In this document: positions 50,376-62,866 of the stretch, piece after piece | How positions within the stretch are numbered: the stretch's first letter is position 1 | How the letters are laid out: each line of letters begins with the position of its first letter | Assembly (NCBI RefSeq): GCF_963678635.1 | Contig: NC_087062.1 | Coordinates: 61,485,584 to 61,549,583, forward strand | Source: Symsagittifera roscoffensis | Lineage: Eukaryota > Xenacoelomorpha > Acoela > Convolutidae | Length of the DNA: 64,000 nucleotides | Reading direction: 5' to 3' | Notes under the pieces: model-generated | What the model was told of the DNA's origin: nothing | Seen by the model: only the letters and a program-made list of their open reading frames with translations | The model's database searches: none | Made by a program: the position numbers and the translations under genes

Positions 50376-53280
50376 ACCCTTTTTAAAGTTTGTTGGGCTA
50401 CGTAAGGGGCTCACTTTGATATAATTAAGTGCGTAAAAATTTTAAGCAAGTTTTGTCTTCAAAAGTTTTCAGCTAAACTCAACCCAATTTGAGAACAACG
50501 CGTTTTAAATTTCAAGTTTAGCTCGTTTTGTCCGATTAATTTAAATCAGCACTGTACACGTGAAAAAAACTTTTCCATTCAACAACGATTAGCCGAGCAA
50601 TTTTTTCAGAGCAAGAAACCACATAAAATGGCGAAAAAAAGGCAAATGCGAAACTTCGAAGAAGTATTTTGATTAAATTTGAAGGCCAGAATCATTTCAG
50701 AAAATTTATTATGCTGTCCGATAAATTTTCTAAAAGCTATTCATTAAAAGGGCTAGCGATAAACAAACCATTTTGTTGCTTTTGCTGTCGCCTGCTTTTT
50801 CCGCTCAGTCCAACGCGCTCAAACACATGATTAAAAATGATTCGGCTTGCTTTCAGTAATCAATTTGGAGGTCGCATGTTGCATCCTGAAAAAATTGAAA
50901 ATGAGGAAAACAATTTGTGGAATTACTATTTTATTTACAAGTTATTTCATTTCTGTTTCTGAAATCCATTTTTGTAGCTTTCGGGCTAACTTATTTTCAA
51001 AATTTTTGATGAATTTTGTTATGAAAAAAGATTTTTAGAATAACTTCATCAAGGTTTTTAGTGTGACAACCTATGGTAGGCTGACACGGAAAGATCTACA
51101 ATTTATTCAAGTTTTTCTTTGATTTCCTGGTGGTTCCGACCATTTAAAAAACGTGAACGAACTTTTTATTCGGGTGTGTTTTGATTTTTTTTTCAAAGGT
51201 ATCACAAATAATTATCGGAATGGATCGAGTGATATACCAAAATGAAGACCTTTCAGTCGTGATTTGAACGTTAATAAAAATTTTCAAGATGTTTTTTCAG
51301 TATCGAGAAAAACTGATTTAAAAATTTGTTTTTTATTTCAATTTTGAGCAAATGAAGCGAGCGAGCAGGCTTACAACAGCCTTATTATACTTAATTTAAG
51401 CCCTGAAAACTTTGCTTTTGTTCAAATTGCATCTGTCGAAAATGCTTAATTTGTTTAATGTCAATCCTTCTATCACACCTCGCAGAAAAACACCTACTTG
51501 CACAGTAACCGGCTATCCTGGGTAATAATTGAGTATTGCTATGATTAGCTATCACAAATGCTAATTTATGCCTAATATTAAAAAGTGAAAATGATTTACA
51601 CCGGTCTTTTTGAATACATTTCAATAAGCTAAAAAAAAAGTGGTCTTGTTGAACATAGCACATCGAGCAATCAGTTATAATCAGAAAAGATTCGCCTATG
51701 TCATCAGAAAGCATTAAGTACCTTCGGCTCGTAGTAGTACCTAAATGTTGTGATAAACTTATTAAATAGTTTCATGTGATATGGTACGCTTGTAAGAAGC
51801 CCTGGACGTGACTTTAGAGACAATCTCGTCAAGCCGCGATACTCCCCTTCTACACGGACAACCCCGCCTGAACCTCCACTTGTGAAAAACCAGGTTGTAA
51901 TCGCTTTCATTAATTTTACTTGATTTAAAATCCATTTTAAAACAATCCGTTTTACAACCTATTCTCTCTTGTTATGACTCTTTTGTACCCTGTTAAGTGA
52001 ATCTCCGTGGCGAAGTACAGGCCGTTTCTCACAACCTGCTGCCCCCCATAACTAAATCAGCAACAAACGAATCCTTCTAGACGAACTTTTCACTGAAGCA
52101 AAAGCACTCCCCATCAGACATTCGAAACAGAAGAAGTGCGAAGTGAACGAGGAAGTTAAACAGTTCTTTAAGCTAATGAGTACAGGTGAAATATCTGCCG
52201 CCATTGTATGCCTTTAAAAAAACGCCGAGACGGCTCGAAACTCAACCCTGGAAATGCACGAAAGCGACGATCCCTTGGGTCTCAATGCGTTCGAATGGAG
52301 GAGGATATTAATTCATTTCAACAAGTGATCAATTCAGCTTAGCAAAACGTTTACAAAGCTATCCTGTACAATAGCAAGTAAAGTTCTCCCCCATAAAAAC
52401 CTAACGGCGTGCAACTCGTGTCGTCTGATACGTCAGGACAAAAAATCAGGGGTACGGCCCATTGGTATCGGCGAGGTTCTGAGACAAACAATTGTCAAAA
52501 CAATCACCCATTGTAAAATCACGACCTTAAAAATTCGGAAAAACTCCCCAACTCTGCTCAGGTCAGAAAAGAGGAATCGAATATGTTATCCACAGCTTGA
52601 GGAACGAGTTCGATAAACCGGAAACGGACGCCATACTACTTATTGCTGCTTAAAATGCTTTCAAATTGCTCAGCAGAAAACTTGTATAACATTCGCCAAA
52701 AATTACATAGTAACGGAGCGTAGAAAAAGCACCTATGGACGACTGGAAAGCGTCAATTACCTTAATTCTACTCGTTTTTAACCGTCTAGAAATAGCCAGT
52801 TATCTTTCTGGTCGGTTTAGGGCTAAGTAAAAAGTTACCATTCTTAGGCCATCAGTCAAACAAATTTTTGATCAGCTTTCGTTTACATGCAAAAAGAACC
52901 ACATAGCTGGGTCTCTGATCCCCAGACTACGTGATTACTTTTAAAATCTTGGCTCGAAATCCATTGTTTACGATGTTTTTAGTGACAGTTATAAACTAAA
53001 TCTATGGGGGATGGATTGAGTTTTTTTATGTCTAGCAGCTCATGCTCCGAAAAAAAAATTGAAATTGGAATTAATTCAGCCATTCAGGGCATCACAGCAG
53101 CTAAAAAGTGTATATCACAGTCTGCTGAGTCTCTAGGCACCGGGCCTCCAATTCCGTTCTCCTCCTGAGATAACACCCTAACACTCCTCATTTCGGGTGA
53201 TCCAGTTTTGGATAATCAACTTACAAATCGCATTAGAAAATGAAATTTATCTACGTCACCTCAACTCACTGCGTGTCATA
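50376..53280 (+). repeat. Tandem unit R2 of the element
   Basis: It continues past the R1-equivalent region to 53,280. It carries a 45-bp deletion near 52,073 relative to R1 and R3, and lacks about 420 bp present at 55,530-55,948. It contains an RT remnant. Confidence 0.88.
52072..52690 (+). pseudogene. Reverse-transcriptase remnant in R2
   Basis: As in R1 but longer. After GVRPIGIGEVLRQ it continues with GQKRGIEYVIHSLRNEF and ETDAILLIAA, the position of RT motif A. The expected catalytic Asp codon reads GCT (52,645-52,647) and a TAA follows one codon later. It is doubly inactivated. Confidence 0.65.
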
Positions 53281-56037
53281 TTTATTTCATTTCTGTTTCT
53301 GAAATCCATTTTTGTAGCTTTCGGGCTAAATTATTTTCAAAATTTTTGATGAATTTTGTTATGAAAAATTTTTTTAGAATAACTTCGTCAAGGTTTTTAG
53401 TGTGACAATCTATGATAGGCTGACATGGAAAGATCTACAATTTATTCAAGTATTTCTTTGATTTACTGGTGGTTCCGACCATTTAAAAAATGTGAACGAA
53501 CTTTGTATTCGGGTGTGTTTTGATTTTTTTCAAAGGTATCACAAATAATTATCGGAATGGATCGAGTGATATACCAAAAAGAAGACCTTTCAGTCGTGAT
53601 TTGAACGTTAATAAAAATTTTCAAGATGTCTTTACAGTATCGAGAAAAACAGATTTGAAAATTTGTTTCTTATTTCAATTTTGATCAAATGAAGCGAGCG
53701 AGCAGGCTTGCAACAGCCTAATTATTTTTAATTTAAGCCCTGAAAACTTTGTTTTTGTTCAAATTGCATCTGTCGAAAATGCTTAAACTGTTTAATGTCA
53801 ATGCTTCTATCACACCTCGCAGAAAACCACCTACTTGCACAGTAACCGGCTATCCTTGGTAATACTTGAGTATTGCTATGATTAGCTAACACAAATGCTA
53901 ATTTATGCCTAATATTAAAAAGTGAAAATGATTTACACCGGTCTTTTGGAATTTATTTCAATAAGCTAAAAAAAAGTGTTCTTGTTGAACATGGCACATC
54001 GAGCAATCAGTTTTAATCAGAAAAGATTCGCCCATGTCATCAGAAAGCATTAAGTACTTTCGGCTCGTAGTAATACCTAAATGTTGTGATAAACTTATTA
54101 AATAGTTTCATGTGATATGGTACGCTTGTAAGAAGCCCTGGACGTGACTTTAGAGTTAATCTCGTCAAGCCGCGATGCTCCCCTTCTACACGGACAACCC
54201 CGCCTGAACCTCCATTTGTGAAAAACCAGGTTGTAATCGCTTTGATTTCTTTTTATTTGATTTAAAATCCATTTTGAAACAATCAGTTTTACAACCTATT
54301 CTTTCTCTTGTTTTGACTCTTTTGTACCCTGTTAAGTGAATGTCCGTGCCGAAGTACAGGCCGTTTCTCACAATCCGCTGCCCCCCATAACTAAATCAGC
54401 AACAAACGAATCCAATTCCAAAACTCTAGCTGCCGCATAATTTTACGGAAGCAAGGCCTACTAGACGAACTTTTCACTGAAGCAAAAGCACTCCCCATCA
54501 GACATTCGAAACAGAAGAAGTGCCAAGTGAACGAGGAAGTTAAACAGTTCTTTAAGCTAATGAGTACAGGTGAAATATCTGCCGCCATTGTATGCGTTTA
54601 AAAAAACGCCGAGACGGCTCGAAACTCAACCCTGGAAATGCACGAAAGCGACGATCCCTTGGGTCTCAATGCGTTCGAATGGAGCTTAGCAAAACGTTTA
54701 CAAAGCTATCCTATACAATAGCAAGTAAAGTTCTCCTCCATAAAAACCTAACGGCGTGCAACTCGTGTCGTCTGATACCTCAGGCCAAAAATCCAGGGGT
54801 ACGGCCCATTAGTATCGGCGAGGTTCTGAGACAGACAATTGTCAAAACAATCACCCATTGTAAAAAAACTAGACCTTAAAAATTCGGAAAAATTCCCCAA
54901 CTCTGCTCAGGTCAGAAAAGAGGAATCGAATATGTTATCCACAGCTTGAGGAACGAGTTTGATAAACCGGAAACGGACGCCATACTACTTATTGATGCTT
55001 AAAATGACTTCAAATTGCTGAACAGAAAACTTGTGTAACATTCGCCCAAAATTTACATAGTGACGGAGCGTAGAAAAAGCACCTATTGACGACTGGAAAG
55101 CGTCAGTTACCTTAATTCTACTCGTTTTTCACCGTCTAGAAGTAGCCAGTTAGTTTTTTGGTCGGTTTAGGGCTAAATAAAAAGTTACCATGCTTAGGCC
55201 AACAGTCAAACGATTTTTGATCAGCTTTCGTTTACATGCAAAAAGAACCACATAGCTGGCTCTCGGATCCCTAGACTACGTGATTACTATTAAAATCCTG
55301 GCTCGAAATCCATTATTTACGATGTTTTTAGTGACAGTTATAAACTAAATCTATAGGGGATGGATTGACTTTTTTTCTTTCTAGCTCCTCATGCTCCAAA
55401 AAAATAATGAAATTAGAGTTAATTCAGCCATTCAGGGCATCACAGCAGCTAAAAAGTGTATATCACAGTCTACTGATTCTCTAGGCACCGGGCCTCCAAT
55501 TCCGTTCTCCTCCTGAGATAACACCCTTATCTCCTCAATCTCGTGGCCCGAGAGGGTACGGATACGCTCCGGCTGTCCCACTGAAGCCTTTTTTCTTCCT
55601 ATCTGCTTCATTTAAGAATCTTATCATGCGTGATCGTCACGATAAAAGACTCCGTTTTTTCTTTTGTTTTTCTTAATTTGTTCGTTTGACGTTCTCGCTC
55701 GTTGTCTTTTTTTTCTCTTTTTTGGGTCAAAATGGCCGTTTTCTACGTTTCCGGAAAAAAATTGTTTAAAAACGAAAATTTAAAATTTTAAGTTTCCAGA
55801 ACATATTGACCCTCCCTTTCACCACGAATTCTTATCTAACGTCATTAATGTCCGTTTTGTTCTCGTCTGAGGTTTCGATTATGCCAATTCGGGGGAATGG
55901 CACATACTCACTGGATAGTCCCCTTCAATGTCCCGATTGAACGCATAATTTCGGTTGATCCAGTTTTGGATAATCAACTTACAAATCGCATTAGAAAAAG
56001 AATTTTATCTACGTCACCTCAACTCACTGCGTGTCAT
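53281..56037 (+). repeat. Diverged sub-copy R2' of the same element
   Basis: Aligns to R2 from about 50,942 onward with scattered substitutions. It retains a segment (55,530-55,948) missing from R2 and ends at the same word, CTCACTGCGTGTCATA. Confidence 0.85.
54450..55030 (+). pseudogene. Reverse-transcriptase remnant in R2'
   Basis: A 95-codon frame (54,592-54,879) contains CRLIPQAKNPGVRPISIGEV. Downstream ETDAILLIDA keeps the motif-A Asp (54,994-54,996), but a TAA follows. Part of the WRRIL segment is deleted. Confidence 0.65.
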
Positions 56038-56097
56038 AATTGGCATCGTACTATATTTCTACGCCTTCTAATTTTTTCACAAAATTTGCACTATTAG
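55897..56097 (+). pseudogene. Open fragment at the end of R2', unrecognised
   Basis: Sixty-six codons, MAHTHWIVPFNVPIERIISV and VLDNQLTNRIRKRI, with protein-like composition. Part of it (from GATCCAGTTTTGG) is shared with R2 at 53,197-53,280. It may be the C-terminal remnant of the same element's protein. No family recognised. Confidence 0.35.
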
Positions 56098-56600
56098 GTG
56101 TGTCCTAGATAAATTTTATTTTCTGACTACTTACGTCGTTTCACCGCAAAACTTCTCTACTCTCTCGCTGATTTAAAAGGATTTGGGATGTGGCACGACC
56201 ACGCAAACTTTAAAATTAACTTAATGTAACTCACAAATTATAATCGTTCATTTATGCTGTTGCCGTCAATATTAAAATTAAAAAAAACTCTTCGAGCGAG
56301 CGTACCCAAACCCTACCAGGTCGCCACAAAGTGAAGATGTGTCCGACACAGGTTAAAAACTTCAGTCAGGTTTAAATAGGTAAATATACTCACCTATGGC
56401 CTATATCAATAAGAAATCATCAACTAAAATTTTTCATTGTAATTCAACAATTGCAACAATTCCTAACAATTTCAAAGTCTGGTTTGGCACAACAACATCA
56501 AAACAAAAAATTTAAAAGTTTCAATAATCAATCTTGGTTTTCACTTGGTTTTCACACACTACAACAATTAAATTTTTTCTATCTCTCTCCACTTCTACCT
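56038..56600. other. Flank between R2' and the coding block
   Basis: AT-rich non-coding sequence, the presumed 3' flank of the minus-strand block. No repeat or gene could be assigned. Confidence 0.4.
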
Positions 56601-56612
56601 CATGTCTCGTCT

Positions 56613-56966
56613 TCAATCTTCACTCCATTGTTTCTTGTTCCTGTTCACCCATCTCGCTGACTTCCAGGACCTTCTGCAGCATGTCAAAAGAGTTGCTGGC
56701 CGTGCCCCAACTTTCTTGTTCCAGCAACCTCCGTTTGCAGATGGCAGGAGATCTACGATTACTTTCTGCTCCCTATTCCTGCAGAAGCTGTTGTACAGAC
56801 ACAGATTCACATTCCGCTCTAGGTCAGCTTGTAAGATCTCTTTTTTCTCTTGTTCTGTGGTGCAAGACATTCCAGCTACTCTCTTTATCGCTGCAGTCAC
56901 AGCGTTCATATGTGACAGGAATGCCCTCTTATAGGCTCCCGGTCCTACATATAGCTGGTGCCGCAC
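56613..56966 (-). pseudogene. Terminal open fragments of the coding block
   Basis: A 117-codon frame begins RHQLYVGPGAYKRAFLSHMN and includes AAIKRVAGMSCTTEQEKKEI. In its last third another frame (SPAICKRRLLEQESWG, then FDMLQKVLEVSEMGEQEQE) looks more protein-like, suggesting one more frameshift. Product unrecognised. Confidence 0.45.
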
Positions 56967-57104
56967 AGAACCATGGCATCAATCCTTGACTTGCCCATAT
57001 TCACTCGATTGCTTCAGGTATTCTCAGAAGTTTACAGGTAGTCCTGAACAAATCCAGTTTCTTTCAGAGGCTCACTCCGCTCGTTTGCTCTGGAGTTGGT
57101 ACGG

Positions 57105-58006
57105 TCATCTCCTGTTCAGTTGTTCCTGCTTTGCTTTCAGCCACCTCACCGCTAGCATGGTGCTGACCACCAGTATCTTTCGGTTCTGGGCTTGATCATG
57201 GAGAATAACTCCTCTGCAACCCAAACCAGAACTAGGTTTGCTCTCTTGGGGTAGCAAAACGTCTGCGCTAGGCAGTGACACGGATACTCCCCATGAGTCA
57301 GCAGGATTTTCCTCCAAGTTCGATAACCCGATGCTATCAGCAGGGGCTCGATTTCCATCATCGTCTGATGCGTTTCTTCTTTCTCATCTATCGTGGGGAA
57401 ATCGCTTGACATCATCCCTCTCGCCTTCTTTTTCTGCATTTCACTGATGTTTCCCTCGCCCCACTTCACGAAATCTTCTCCCACCAACTCTTCTATCTCA
57501 TCCCTAGACCTCTCCGGGACTGCCCGAATAATCTTCGTCAGTAGCTCATGGGACTTTTCAGACATTCTCGACAATCTCACGCACTTGGGCACCAAAAAAA
57601 GCAGGTCAATCATTCTATGTTGCCTTCTGACATCTGCAACCACCAGGTACGTCTGGTATTTGCTGTTGTAGTATGCCGCGCTAGATCCCACCAGGTACTT
57701 CGAGCCGACTGTCTTATGATACCCCTCGCTATGCTTCAGATTCATTTCGTTCCCATGAGCTTTTCGCTAGCTTCCAATTTTCTGTTCCATCTGTAACGCT
57801 CCAGGGAATACTTCCACACTCAAGGATGTGACCAGACCATGGGCATATTCCAGGCGTTCCAATGACTCAATCGACCTGACCATCCCCAATTCCCGCACTC
57901 TCTCCATCCAGAAATCGAGGACCCTCTTGCTCGAAGTCAAAGTACGAGTCCCTCGCTTCTTCATTGACGAATGGATTATAAGCCACTCCCGGAATTCCTG
58001 ACACAT
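57105..58006 (-). pseudogene. C-terminal part of the element protein (in-frame stop, then frameshift)
   Basis: One frame runs through an in-frame TAG at 57,767-57,769: MVRSIESLERLEYAHGLV precedes it and KYLVGSSAAYYNSKYQTYLV follows it. Near 57,310 the sense passes to another frame (ILHDQAQNRKILVVSTMLAV), which ends at 57,105. The protein-like composition is continuous across these lesions, so this was one gene. Confidence 0.55.
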
Positions 58007-58454
58007 ACTGGAAGGTCTTCTGCTTCCCTAACGTCACGTATTCTTTCAGACTTCTAACTCTTTCCAGCAATTCTTTAGCGAATGTCAGTTCTTTGTAAGA
58101 GCATCTCCTGACTTCCTCCAATCTCCGGTAGCTGTAAAGGTCGTTTACTTCTTTTGTCGGGATCCGTGGTGGCATTTCCTGGTAGAGTTCCAACGAGGCT
58201 CTCAACAAGACTTCTTCACGCTTCATCGATCCCTGTCTGATTGCCTTCACGCATTCTTCTAGCACCGGATTGGGGATACAATCCACCATAAATCCACAAA
58301 GCAAAGCGCATCTTTTACATTTTGCCCATGCTATCGCGCAATCATCCCTGGCAATCAACACCCTCAAGGCTCTCATTAGTTCTAACTGCTGCTCTCTCGC
58401 CTTCGTCTCAATGGTGGCTTTATACTCCTGTCTTCTTATCCCAACAAGACACAC
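57867..58454 (-). pseudogene. Middle part of the element protein (third frame)
   Basis: The frame changes again at a (GT)4 run near 58,455. The peptide is helical and charged (ETKAREQQLELMRALRVLIA, then CAIAWAKCKRCALLCGF, ELLERVRSLKEYV). A run of Cys residues at CKRCALLC is notable. The last 25 or so codons compete with a better-looking frame that continues to 57,767. Confidence 0.55.
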
Positions 58455-59045
58455 ACAAGTTTTACTTGTAGATCTGTCCTGACACAGGGGTTGGCTATGT
58501 ACTCCATCACTGATGAGGGAGTACCCATGGTTTCATCGAAATACTTCTGTAGGGCCACCTTCCAGGAGATTTTGTTCAGAAGTTCCAAACCGTTCTCATT
58601 TGCCTCCGATGACATCACAGTGCCATATTCTTCCCTCGTCAGATTTGATCCCGTCACCAGCTCCTTCAGGTGCTTGATTTCCTCCTCCTTGGAAGCGATC
58701 TGTAACTCGTCAAACTTTCTCTTCCATTGGTCACGATCCTTCGCTTTCTCCTTGTATTCATCAAACTTGGCGCACAATTCTTCCCAGGCTTTGTCCTTTT
58801 TTTTCAAGAGTTTCACTGGTTTCTGCCGTCTGTATTTCGATGTCGTTCATTCTCACCTTCTTTGGTGGTGGAGCTGCGGTTGGTGAGTCCACAGAATGCA
58901 ATGGGGCCGGCTCATCACGTGATCTTTTCGATCCGAAGAGAGGCTGCGCTGAGTAACTGGGGCGTACTGGCTTTAGCATTTCTCCCAGCCTACAAACCCT
59001 TTGTTCGCCTAACCCTGGCACAAGAGCCAGGTCATGCTCAGACAT
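58436..59045 (-). pseudogene. N-terminal part of unrecognised element protein (two frames)
   Basis: ATG at 59,045, twelve bases inside a duplication breakpoint. The first frame has a Pro/Ser/Arg-rich start and a nuclear-localisation-like PPPKKVR. At an A8 run (58,797-58,804) the coding-like sequence passes to the next frame, a Lys/Glu-rich predicted coiled coil (KEKAKDRDQWKRKFDELQ) followed by a globular stretch (LELLNKISWKVALQKYFDET). GC content is clearly above that of the flanks. It is not recognised; gag-like or coat-like structural roles are only possibilities. Confidence 0.55.
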
Positions 59046-60479
59046 CTCTCTGCGTCTCCAGAATCATTTCAGAAAATTTATTATGCTGTCCGATAAATTT
59101 TCTAAAAGCTATTCATTAAAAGGGCTAGCGATAAACAAACCATTTTGTTGCTTTTGCTGTCGCCTGCTTTTTCCGCTCAGTCCAACGCGCTCAAACACAT
59201 GATTAAAAATGATTCGGCTTGCTTTCAGTAATCAATTTGGAGGTCGCATGTTGCATCCTGAAAAAATTGAAAATGAGGAAAACAATTTGTGGAATTACTA
59301 TTTTATTTACAAGTTATTTCATTTCTGTTTCTGAAATCCATTTTTGTAGCTTTCGGGCTAACTTATTTTCAAAATTTTTGATGAATTTTGTTATGAAAAA
59401 AGATTTTTAGAATAACTTCATCAAGGTTTTTAGTGTGACAACCTATGGTAGGCTGACACGGAAAGATCTACAATTTATTCAAGTTTTTCTTTGATTTCCT
59501 GGTGGTTCCGACCATTTAAAAAACGTGAACGAACTTTTTATTCGGGTGTGTTTTGATTTTTTTTTCAAAGGTATCACAAATAATTATCGGAATGGATCGA
59601 GTGATATACCAAAATGAAGACCTTTCAGTCGTGATTTGAACGTTAATAAAAATTTTCAAGATGTTTTTTCAGTATCGAGAAAAACTGATTTAAAAATTTG
59701 TTTTTTATTTCAATTTTGAGCAAATGAAGCGAGCGAGCAGGCTTACAACAGCCTTATTATACTTAATTTAAGCCCTGAAAACTTTGCTTTTGTTCAAATT
59801 GCATCTGTCGAAAATGCTTAATTTGTTTAATGTCAATCCTTCTATCACACCTCGCAGAAAAACACCTACTTGCACAGTAACCGGCTATCCTGGGTAATAA
59901 TTGAGTATTGCTATGATTAGCTATCACAAATGCTAATTTATGCCTAATATTAAAAAGTGAAAATGATTTACACCGGTCTTTTTGAATACATTTCAATAAG
60001 CTAAAAAAAAAGTGGTCTTGTTGAACATAGCACATCGAGCAATCAGTTATAATCAGAAAAGATTCGCCTATGTCATCAGAAAGCATTAAGTACCTTCGGC
60101 TCGTAGTAGTACCTAAATGTTGTGATAAACTTATTAAATAGTTTCATGTGATATGGTACGCTTGTAAGAAGCCCTGGACGTGACTTTAGAGACAATCTCG
60201 TCAAGCCGCGATACTCCCCTTCTACACGGACAACCCCGCCTGAACCTCCACTTGTGAAAAACCAGGTTGTAATCGCTTTCATTAATTTTACTTGATTTAA
60301 AATCCATTTTAAAACAATCCGTTTTACAACCTATTCTCTCTTGTTATGACTCTTTTGTACCCTGTTAAGTGAATCTCCGTGGCGAAGTACAGGCCGTTTC
60401 TCACAACCTGCTGCCCCCCATAACTAAATCAGCAACAAACGAATCCAATTCCAAAACTCTAGCTGCCGCATAATTTTAC

Positions 60480-61100
60480 GGAAGCAAGGCCTACTAGACG
60501 AACTTTTCACTGAAGCAAAAGCACTCCCCATCAGACATTCGAAACAGAAGAAGTGCGAAGTGAACGAGGAAGTTAAACAGTTCTTTAAGCTAATGAGTAC
60601 AGGTGAAATATCTGCCGCCATTGTATGCCTTTAAAAAAACGCCGAGACGGCTCGAAACTCAACCCTGGAAATGCACGAAAGCGACGATCCCTTGGGTCTC
60701 AATGCGTTCGAATGGAGGAGGATATTAATTCATTTCAACAAGTGATCAATTCAGCTTAGCAAAACGTTTACAAAGCTATCCTGTACAATAGCAAGTAAAG
60801 TTCTCCCCCATAAAAACCTAACGGCGTGCAACTCGTGTCGTCTGATACGTCAGGACAAAAAATCAGGGGTACGGCCCATTGGTATCGGCGAGGTTCTGAG
60901 ACAAACAATTGTCAAAACAATCACCCATTGTAAAATCACGACCTTAAAAATTCGGAAAAACTCCCCAACTCTGCTCAGGTCAGAAAAGAGGAATCGAATA
61001 TGTTATCCACAGCTTGAGGAACGAGTTCGATAAACCGGAAACGGACGCCATACTACTTATTGCTGCTTAAAATGCTTTCAAATTGCTCAGCAGAAAACTT
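60480..61100 (+). pseudogene. Reverse-transcriptase remnant in R3
   Basis: The duplicate of the R2 remnant with the 45-bp segment intact, and the same lost motif-A Asp and stop. Confidence 0.62.
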
Positions 61101-62866
61101 GTATAACATTCGCCAAAAATTACATAGTAACGGAGCGTAGAAAAAGCACCTATGGACGACTGGAAAGCGTCAATTACCTTAATTCTACTCGTTTTTAACC
61201 GTCTAGAAATAGCCAGTTATCTTTCTGGTCGGTTTAGGGCTAAGTAAAAAGTTACCATTCTTAGGCCATCAGTCAAACAAATTTTTGATCAGCTTTCGTT
61301 TACATGCAAAAAGAACCACATAGCTGGGTCTCTGATCCCCAGACTACGTGATTACTTTTAAAATCTTGGCTCGAAATCCATTGTTTACGATGTTTTTAGT
61401 GACAGTTATAAACTAAATCTATGGGGGATGGATTGAGTTTTTTTATGTCTAGCAGCTCATGCTCCGAAAAAAAAATTGAAATTGGAATTAATTCAGCCAT
61501 TCAGGGCATCACAGCAGCTAAAAAGTGTATATCACAGTCTGCTGAGTCTCTAGGCACCGGGCCTCCAATTCCGTTCTCCTCCTGAGATAACACCCTAACA
61601 CTCCTCATTTCGGGTGATCCAGTTTTGGATAATCAACTTACAAATCGCATTAGAAAATGAAATTTATCTACGTCACCTCAACTCACTGCGTGTCATATTT
61701 ATTTCATTTCTGTTTCTGAAATCCATTTTTGTAGCTTTCGGGCTAAATTATTTTCAAAATTTTTGATGAATTTTGTTATGAAAAATTTTTTTAGAATAAC
61801 TTCGTCAAGGTTTTTAGTGTGACAATCTATGATAGGCTGACATGGAAAGATCTACAATTTATTCAAGTATTTCTTTGATTTACTGGTGGTTCCGACCATT
61901 TAAAAAATGTGAACGAACTTTGTATTCGGGTGTGTTTTGATTTTTTTCAAAGGTATCACAAATAATTATCGGAATGGATCGAGTGATATACCAAAAAGAA
62001 GACCTTTCAGTCGTGATTTGAACGTTAATAAAAATTTTCAAGATGTCTTTACAGTATCGAGAAAAACAGATTTGAAAATTTGTTTCTTATTTCAATTTTG
62101 ATCAAATGAAGCGAGCGAGCAGGCTTGCAACAGCCTAATTATTTTTAATTTAAGCCCTGAAAACTTTGTTTTTGTTCAAATTGCATCTGTCGAAAATGCT
62201 TAAACTGTTTAATGTCAATGCTTCTATCACACCTCGCAGAAAACCACCTACTTGCACAGTAACCGGCTATCCTTGGTAATACTTGAGTATTGCTATGATT
62301 AGCTAACACAAATGCTAATTTATGCCTAATATTAAAAAGTGAAAATGATTTACACCGGTCTTTTGGAATTTATTTCAATAAGCTAAAAAAAAGTGTTCTT
62401 GTTGAACATGGCACATCGAGCAATCAGTTTTAATCAGAAAAGATTCGCCCATGTCATCAGAAAGCATTAAGTACTTTCGGCTCGTAGTAATACCTAAATG
62501 TTGTGATAAACTTATTAAATAGTTTCATGTGATATGGTACGCTTGTAAGAAGCCCTGGACGTGACTTTAGAGTTAATCTCGTCAAGCCGCGATGCTCCCC
62601 TTCTACACGGACAACCCCGCCTGAACCTCCATTTGTGAAAAACCAGGTTGTAATCGCTTTGATTTCTTTTTATTTGATTTAAAATCCATTTTGAAACAAT
62701 CCGTTTTACAACCTATTCTTTCTCTTGTTTTGACTCTTTTGTACCCTGTTAAGTGAATGTCCGTGCCGAAGTACAGGCCGTTTCTCACAATCCGCTGCCC
62801 CCCATAACTAAATCAGCAACAAACGAATCCAATTCCAAAACTCTAGCTGCCGCATAATTTTACGGA

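Larger units (their letters stand above)
50686..59057 (+). repeat. 8.37-kb tandem duplication, first unit
   Basis: The block beginning CCAGAATCATTTCAGAAAAT at 50,686 begins again at 59,058. The unit holds R2, R2' and the minus-strand coding block. Differences between the two units are few (a 45-bp indel and single-base changes, for example near 54,287/62,702 and 55,406/63,826). Confidence 0.9.

Noticed and set aside
56534-56989. Plus-strand frames of 110-151 codons across 56.5-57.8 kb.
   Set aside because: They are antisense to the minus-strand coding block; Ser/Leu/Cys/Phe-rich composition is typical of a reverse frame.
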